Source: Daphnia pulex
Lineage: Eukaryota > Arthropoda > Branchiopoda > Diplostraca > Daphniidae
Assembly: GCF_021134715.1 (NCBI RefSeq)
Contig: NC_060028.1
Span: 2,688,501 to 2,752,500 of the forward strand
DNA: 64,000 nucleotides
Reading direction: 5' to 3'
Positions within the stretch are counted from its first letter, which is position 1. The number at the start of each line of letters is the position of its first letter. This document shows, one piece after another, positions 57,922 to 64,000 of the stretch. The translations under genes were made by a program, and so were the position numbers. The notes beneath the pieces are model-generated. The model was not told where the DNA came from, searched no databases, and saw only the letters and a program-made list of their open reading frames with translations.

Positions 57922-60900
57922 TTAAGCAATGTACAATGTGTTGAGCACGAGGACATAATGATTGTTTTTGGCTAGTGTCACCACAAATCCTTCGGACGTT
58001 ATCTTGAGCCCACAGCAGCGGGAGACCTTCACGTGTGGACACTCAAACTCGGAAAGCAATGAACCGTTTCGGGAGAATACGGCTACATGGAAGCGGTTTC
58101 CATGTGAATCCCCGATAAGTACGTCACCAGCGTCCGATATGTCAATCCCATTGGGGAAGTTGGTGATCGACTCGCATCCAATCCGGCGGACGTATTCACC
58201 TTCTTCATTGAATACCACTACGCAGTGACCCTAAATCAAATAGTGTTAATGGTTGGAAATTTTACCTCCCCTAAAAAGACGACACTTACCTTGAAATCAC
58301 AGATATAATACTCCTTTCCGTGAATAGCCAAGTCGGAAGGCTCACGCATCCGATCAGAGACATCAAACCATTTGATCAGTTCGCCATTTTCGGTGATGCG
58401 GAAGACGGTGGGTGACACCGAATCGACTGCCACGATATGGCCTTGTTCATTGATGGCCAATCCAGCCACAATATCAATGTATCTGGAAATCACCAATTAG
58501 GAATCAGTATTACCTTCAAACTTATCATTGTAATAAAAATGCCTTACCGTATAACAATACGCTTAATGAACTGGCCTGTTCGAGAAAAAATCTGCATCCG
58601 CGAGCGTTCGTTTCCTCGATCACACACTACGATTTTCCCTGACTGGCGAATAACAGCAACTTTGCGCGGGTACCAGAGTTGTCCTTCTTCTTTGCCCGGG
58701 TTACCAAAATCATGCTTAAACAGCCCGTCTTTGTCGAATATCTAGCGCATTCATCATGAAATTATTAAACTGAAATCAATCAATATTCATACGGTGGACA
58801 TGCCTGGATGCGGTGGTTGTTTGTGTCAGCGACGACGATATCTTCGTCAACCCCCAAACAGAATCCATGAGGTGAATTGAACTGCCCCTTTGCTGAACCC
58901 AGTTGTCCAAAACGAACGCGAGTTTGCATTGGGATGTACTTTGGGTTGGACGCCAATGTTCCACTGCTGCTGCCGGCAGTAAAAGAGGCACTTGACGAGG
59001 CTGAAACGGCAGAGGATGGCCGTGGCTAATACCAACAGAGGGAAACATGAGCATACTTAAAAACCCACATGATAAATAAAATTATTTAGTATACGAACGA
59101 TCCATCACCTATGGTCTGGATTGGTTGTAAATCGTTTCACTTTCTCTCTCAATTTATTGCTGGTTTGGTTTCTTTACTTGTTTTCTTTCCCCTGCAAACC
59201 CACGGCTGGAGTGCTACTTCCACTGGGCCCTAAACTGGAGTCCATCACGTATGTCGTTGAACAAAAAATTACAATTAAAGAATTTTCTCTTTTTCTTCCG
59301 AAAGGACGAAAACATAGGTCGGAGAAAATGCTAAAACTAAGACTGTCAAAAAAGACATCGAGGCTGACGCTTTACAATCCAGAGGGCGACAGTGGAAATA
59401 GCAAAACCGGAATTTGGTGGGGTAAGAAACGAAAAATAAAGAAACTAGATCAAACAACTGAACCCGTATCGCATGTTCGGTTGTTTGTTCATTCCATTTT
59501 TTTTTCTTTGCAAAAGATTGTATTTGGAAAACCATCTGACGCTGACTATTACATTTGGAGCAATTAATTGTGATCTTTTCTCTTGGTAGTTCCAATGTAG
59601 AAGAAGAAGAAAAATCAAGATGGAGAGAGAAAGTGAACTGGAGGAGGAAATGGGACTTAATGGCGCCAGTGCGAGGTGCCACTGGAGATATCACTTCGTT
59701 TGTAACGCATTCCGTAGTTTACCGAATTCGACGGAATGAACGGAGGAGCACTGAGGGCCGAGGCTAGCAGTGATGCATCGTGAGGAGACAAAGGCGGCCC
59801 ACCTAGTCCACCGTTGTGGCTTACGGACGAACCACTGCCATTCACCAGAAGCCCGAGGTTAGTGCCCAAGCTCTGCATGCCAGAATTGCCCAATGAGGAG
59901 ACTCCATGACTTGCTCCTCCTAAGGCATCCATACCTAGTGAACCTTCTCAAAGAAAAAAGATCAAGTTGATGAATGATTAATTGGAAACATATAAAGAAA
60001 GAAAAAAAAGAAGTAATGTATACTATGAGAGCCAAGCTTGGCCAAGGCTTGCAGATTCGTGAACGCATGGCTAGTGACGTTCATGTCACCAGCTAGCAAA
60101 TCGGCAAGTGTGAAGGGCGACGTAGTATGAGGGGACGGAGTGCCGCGTGGTGGGGGCAACCCAGCTTGCTGACGTTGATGCTGCTGTAGATGGTGGTGTT
60201 GTTGAATCGAGTTTTGGCATTCTGCTTTGCCGGCTAGGGAAGCCAACTGCTGAAGATTGTACTCTTGAATGGACGTCATGGAACCAACTGATCCCAGTGA
60301 GTTGAGATCTAAGGCTCGCATCGAAGGAGACGATGACGAAGAAGTCATCGAATTGGTGAACGATGACAAGCTTAAGGCGGCAGAGAGGTCAGGGGGCGCG
60401 TTAGTCATGTCGGCCATAGATGAGAGCAAAACCGAGTGAGTGAGATCGTTTTTCAACATGCCCGAAGATAACCCATAGCCGATGTTCGACAAACTGCCAG
60501 ACTGAGGGGGTTGCGATTCCAATGGAGATGAATGTGTTGGCGATGGAGGCAATGGAGTTGACGATGGCGTCGGCAGACCCAAAGAAGACACTGGCTTAGA
60601 CGGAACTCCACTACTGCTGACACCACTGCTTCCACGTTGGACGAAATATCCATACGAACCATTTAGAGCTTCTTCGAAACGCGATGGGTTTGATTCAAAT
60701 TTCAAGAGAACATCTACTTCATCAGTCCGTGAAGCAGCGTTATGCAGTAACTGCATTTGAGCTTTGATACTAGCGGAAAGATGGAGCAAACCGGCCGGTT
60801 CGGCCTCACTCAACAGCATTTTGGTATAGCGCAGAGCCGTTTGAATCCGATCACGTGTGCGGTCTACTCGTTGACAAGCCTCCATTATGCTTAGTTCCTG

Positions 60901-62344
60901 GTGATGATTCAATAAAACAATACATTCTTTTATCAATATAGAGAAATAAAAACAAAACATCTTGACGCACAATAAACCAGTTCAAAAGACAAAACCATTG
61001 CATGTTAGAATAAACTAACCTTAATTTACATAGCAGGCTTGAGTTAACATAATTAGAGTAGCTTCTACTGGACTTGAGATAATTCAACTTAAGAACATAC
61101 CTGCTTGCTGTGAAGAGCTTCAAGTTCTTCTAAAGCCTGTTCTCGCTTCTTTTCCAACAACGCAATGTAAGCTTCGTGAACCTCTGATATGGTTGACTTG
61201 GCAGCATCATGTTGATGTTGCAATTCCCCTAGCATCTTTTCCAGTTTGTTAGCATTAACACGACAAGAATTTTGGCGAACGCTTATTTCTTCACTGAACT
61301 GCTTTAACTCAGCTCGGCAGCGAGCTTCGGCATCAGTAAGTCGCTCCGTTCTGTGCTCTAAAGCCAGATGAAAAGTGTTCAAGCACTGGGTGCAAGTGGC
61401 AACCTATCAATGATGGGGCTAGATTTACACACGATTCCATTCCAATAAAGCTTCAATCATTGTAACTCACCTGACAGGTATTGCAGTAATACTTGAAGCT
61501 TTCAGTAGGATGTCTTGGACAATTTGGATTCCTCTTAATAGGCACAGACTGACCTGATTGGCTCAACTCTTCAAATGTAATAACTGAATGATTATCAAAG
61601 CAGCGCATGTACTGGAAATAACAAACATAAATTCATGTAAAGTTAAGTGAACATCACACAGAGAGTTATTAACTGCATTTTTAAATTAGACTTACTTTAT
61701 GGGCAGAGTAGCAATTGGGGCAAAGTAAGTTGTCGCAATCCATACATTTTGCTACTGCTTCCTCATTAGCTTTGCAGCTAGTACATATCAATCCAGAAAG
61801 ACAAGAGTCTGAAGCAGTCTTTTTCTGATACACTGGATCTAGGTGAAGTGAACTCAATCCTCGTTCTCCAGCCTGATAAAACAATGACCAGTAATTTTTA
61901 TTTTTCCCATGTATGTTTAGGTAAAGAGAGATCATACCGAAGTCTCCTGTTTGCATAGCGGGCATACAATAAATGCCTTATGTGGTTTGCTTCTCCCTGA
62001 ATAAATCACATTTTCACAATCCTCTTCATTGTCTACAGCAAGCAAATCTTTCAGGCAGTTTTCACACAGAACATGTAGGCATGACAACACTCTGGGATTC
62101 TTGTACTTTTCCCTGATAAAATAAGTAAACAACAGAATTTAATTAAAGTTAAAAACAATCATGTTTTAATTTTTTAAACAACTTACAAACACTGAGGGCA
62201 TAAGCTTCCACTTTCAGCAGCATCTTCTTCAAGAGCAAGGCCTTCAAAAGACGATAAATCTCCAAAGAGACCGAGATCATCATCACACTCATCTCCAAAG
62301 CTCTGAAGTGCTTTGTAGTCCTCTTCACCATCAGTTCCAGACAT
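57922..62344 (-). CDS. brat: Brain tumor (brat) TRIM-NHL protein, complete, 11 exons
   Basis: Exons: 62187-62344, 61938-62112, 61696-61872, 61471-61611, 61101-61403, 60024-60897, 59723-59943, 58804-59025, 58548-58741, 58290-58482, 57922-58230; 988 residues (Drosophila Brat about 1037). Order: acidic N-terminus; RING-type finger (CPQC, then C-L-H-V-L-C-E-N-C, then CPLC); B-box 1 (CTSC...CMDC..LLCPNC); B-box 2 (CPRH...CNTCQ...CTQC); coiled coil ([20 protein letters not shown]); a Ser/Gly/Gln-rich linker; and a C-terminal NHL propeller from [20 protein letters not shown] to [15 protein letters not shown]. In flies the NHL domain binds hunchback mRNA with Pumilio and Nanos and represses growth genes. 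The intron at 58742-58803 has a GC donor. The start at 62344 is the first ATG in frame. Confidence 0.95.
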
Positions 62345-64000
62345 CTTAGATTAGGTACACTAAAATAAGTTAAAATCAAAATTAAGCATTGATAATGGAA
62401 AAGTAACACAAATATGAAATATTGCTCTTAAATGTATACCCTCAATTCTTTAGAAGAGAAAACCAAAATGGCATTAATCCCAATCTGGTAACAAAGTCTA
62501 CTAAATATCACAAAACTAACGATTCTGGGCGATATCAACGTTTGAGCAATTATTACTAGGAATCAGAGATTGAAATCAGAACTTTAAATTCGCTCAAGTA
62601 CAAGGTCATTTATAGGTAGATCACGGCGCCATTCATCATACAGCCCGCGCCAATGAACACCTCAGAGAAAGTAAATGGCTCGCCCGCGTCTGCGTGTGGG
62701 GTAGTTTGAGGGGACACAAAAAAAAACGCGTGAGTAGGGGGAGGTAGGGTAAGAATATAAGAGAAAAACACCTTTGTTTCGTTGTCGAATCAACCAATTA
62801 GAAATACTGCAATGACCAGCGTACACAGAGACATTTGCAAGAAAAAAGTTTCAATAGAATTTAAGGTTGAAACGGAGAAGAAAGTGGGCCACAAATAACC
62901 CGAGATAAACAAACGTCTAGTTATAACACGAGGTCGGCCAATTTTCCTGTTTTTGCTGTAATGACGGGAAAAGGATAAGACGGTGCCAGATTATAGAAAA
63001 TCGTGGACTGGAAATAGAGGGCCTGTAAGGCTGTAAGATTTCTAGGCATATAGTTAGAAAGCTTACCGCTAGATGTGCCATGTCTGTACTTCATGTTACC
63101 ACCGGTGGAGGCATGGACACTGGACATATATTAGAGTGACCGGCCTTACAGTAAAGTAGGACATGGAAGTTGTCGTTCGGCACTCGTTGCTAAGCATCGT
63201 TGCTAAGGAACTCTGTTTGTGTTTGTTTCTGTTTGTGTTTCTTTCTGTTTTGAATTTGATCCACGTTTGTAGCTCAACGTGTAGCTTAACTTTTAGCTCA
63301 CTCCGTTGGTTGCCGTTTGCAAGTTTGTTTTTTTAGCTGGTCTCTACTCGTAAAAAAAGCTTCCCTGTTTTTACAAAAGCTTCTCTGTTTTTGTTACGAG
63401 TGTCAACAGTGACAAAAAGTTCATGTAGAAGCATTTTGGTTTTCACAGTTCAGTAACGAGAGAAAAAATGAGAGACAAAGACACTGAAGGTGAGACTGGG
63501 TGAAGCCGTTGGGAGAAAAGGGGGCAAGAGAGCAAATGTAGCAGCAATTGTGTAGCAGCCTTGAAGCAGTGTTGCTTCATGGAAACCCCACTCTGTTATA
63601 CTATTATTGTTAATTATTATTAATAATAAAATACTAGTGTTGGGAGGACTTTTAAAGTTGGTTGTAATTTTTTACGCTTTTTCTCTTTTCTCGATATAGC
63701 GTTTCCTGATAAACAAAGGACTTGAGCGGGATCAGTGGTAAGATTTTCGGATTTTCAAATTTAATTCGAAATCAAAATGACTAATACTTATACACATTTA
63801 AGTTAAATGTGTATAAGTATTAGTCATTCGGTCGGGTGTTAAATGATTTAACACCCGCTTTTAGGTTCACGCCCGACAAACTGATGGAGATGGTGCCTAA
63901 CGTTGGCTCGATTATCGACTTAACTGCGACCGATAAATATTATAATCCAGCGGTACGTATTTTTCGAATTTTTCTTATTTACATTTATAATAACTTTTTT
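62345..64000. other. Region upstream of brat
   Basis: No coding gene. It should contain the brat promoter and any 5' UTR exons. Near 63340-63400 a cttccctgttttta/cttctctgttttt doublet occurs. The two perfect hairpins are listed separately. Confidence 0.4.
63776..63857. repeat. Two adjacent perfect hairpins
   Basis: First: 25-base arms 63776-63800 and 63804-63828 (AATGACTAATACTTATACAC... and its exact complement) with a 3-base loop. Second, five bases on: CGGGTGTTAAAT (63833-63844) and ATTTAACACCCG (63846-63857) around one G. Confidence 0.9.

Noticed and set aside
59121..59694. 148- and 139-codon frames inside the brat intron region
   Set aside because: No family resemblance; exon 59723-59943 ends at a GTAAAC donor in the correct phase, making this stretch intronic.
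1..64000. CRISPR arrays, bacterial operons, tRNA or rRNA genes
   Set aside because: None recognised; the window is eukaryotic and the repeats present lack regular unique spacers.

Overview
The window is arthropod nuclear DNA. The genes are split by short GT-AG introns of about 50-120 bases, the spacers are AT-rich and full of transposon debris, and the proteins are animal (brat, SRP19, POLDIP2, TXNDC11, SLC6 carriers, a methuselah-type receptor). Gene compactness and repeat types suggest a branchiopod crustacean such as Daphnia; this is an inference, since no species marker is visible.

Layout. Positions 48-1988 hold a complete 9-exon POLDIP2 gene (minus). Positions 2.4-4.3 kb hold two members of a small acidic/lysine-rich family with a RanBP2-type zinc finger; a near-copy of the first lies at 19.6-20.3 kb. 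A fragment of the RNA polymerase III subunit gene POLR3F is at 4.5-4.8 kb. From 5 to 28 kb the DNA is mostly repeat graveyard: PIF/Harbinger, SWIM-domain pseudogene, BEL/Pao-type gag, an orphan LTR with integrase tail, hAT, LINE and CACTA remnants, plus minisatellites and relics of the acidic family.

From 28.6 to 40.7 kb two tandem paralogous SLC6 sodium symporter genes (minus, 18 and 20 exons) are separated by two foldback (MITE-like) elements; another related element sits in an intron of the first gene. Then come a small unknown gene (41.6-42.1 kb, minus), TXNDC11 (43.0-45.8 kb, minus), a somatomedin-B-containing methuselah-like GPCR (47.2-50.0 kb, plus), SRP19 (50.8-51.4 kb, minus) head-to-head with a protein kinase A inhibitor gene (51.8-52.1 kb, plus), and the complete 11-exon TRIM-NHL gene brat (57.9-62.3 kb, minus), which here carries a RING finger. 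Positions 52.1-57.9 and 62.4-64 kb show no coding gene.

The genes are not an operon or pathway. The clearest local relationships are the SLC6 tandem duplication, the split zinc-finger duplication and the shared SRP19/PKI promoter region. All exon models were built by hand from splice consensus, unbroken phase and family resemblance; for every gene given with full exon coordinates the exon lengths sum to a multiple of three.
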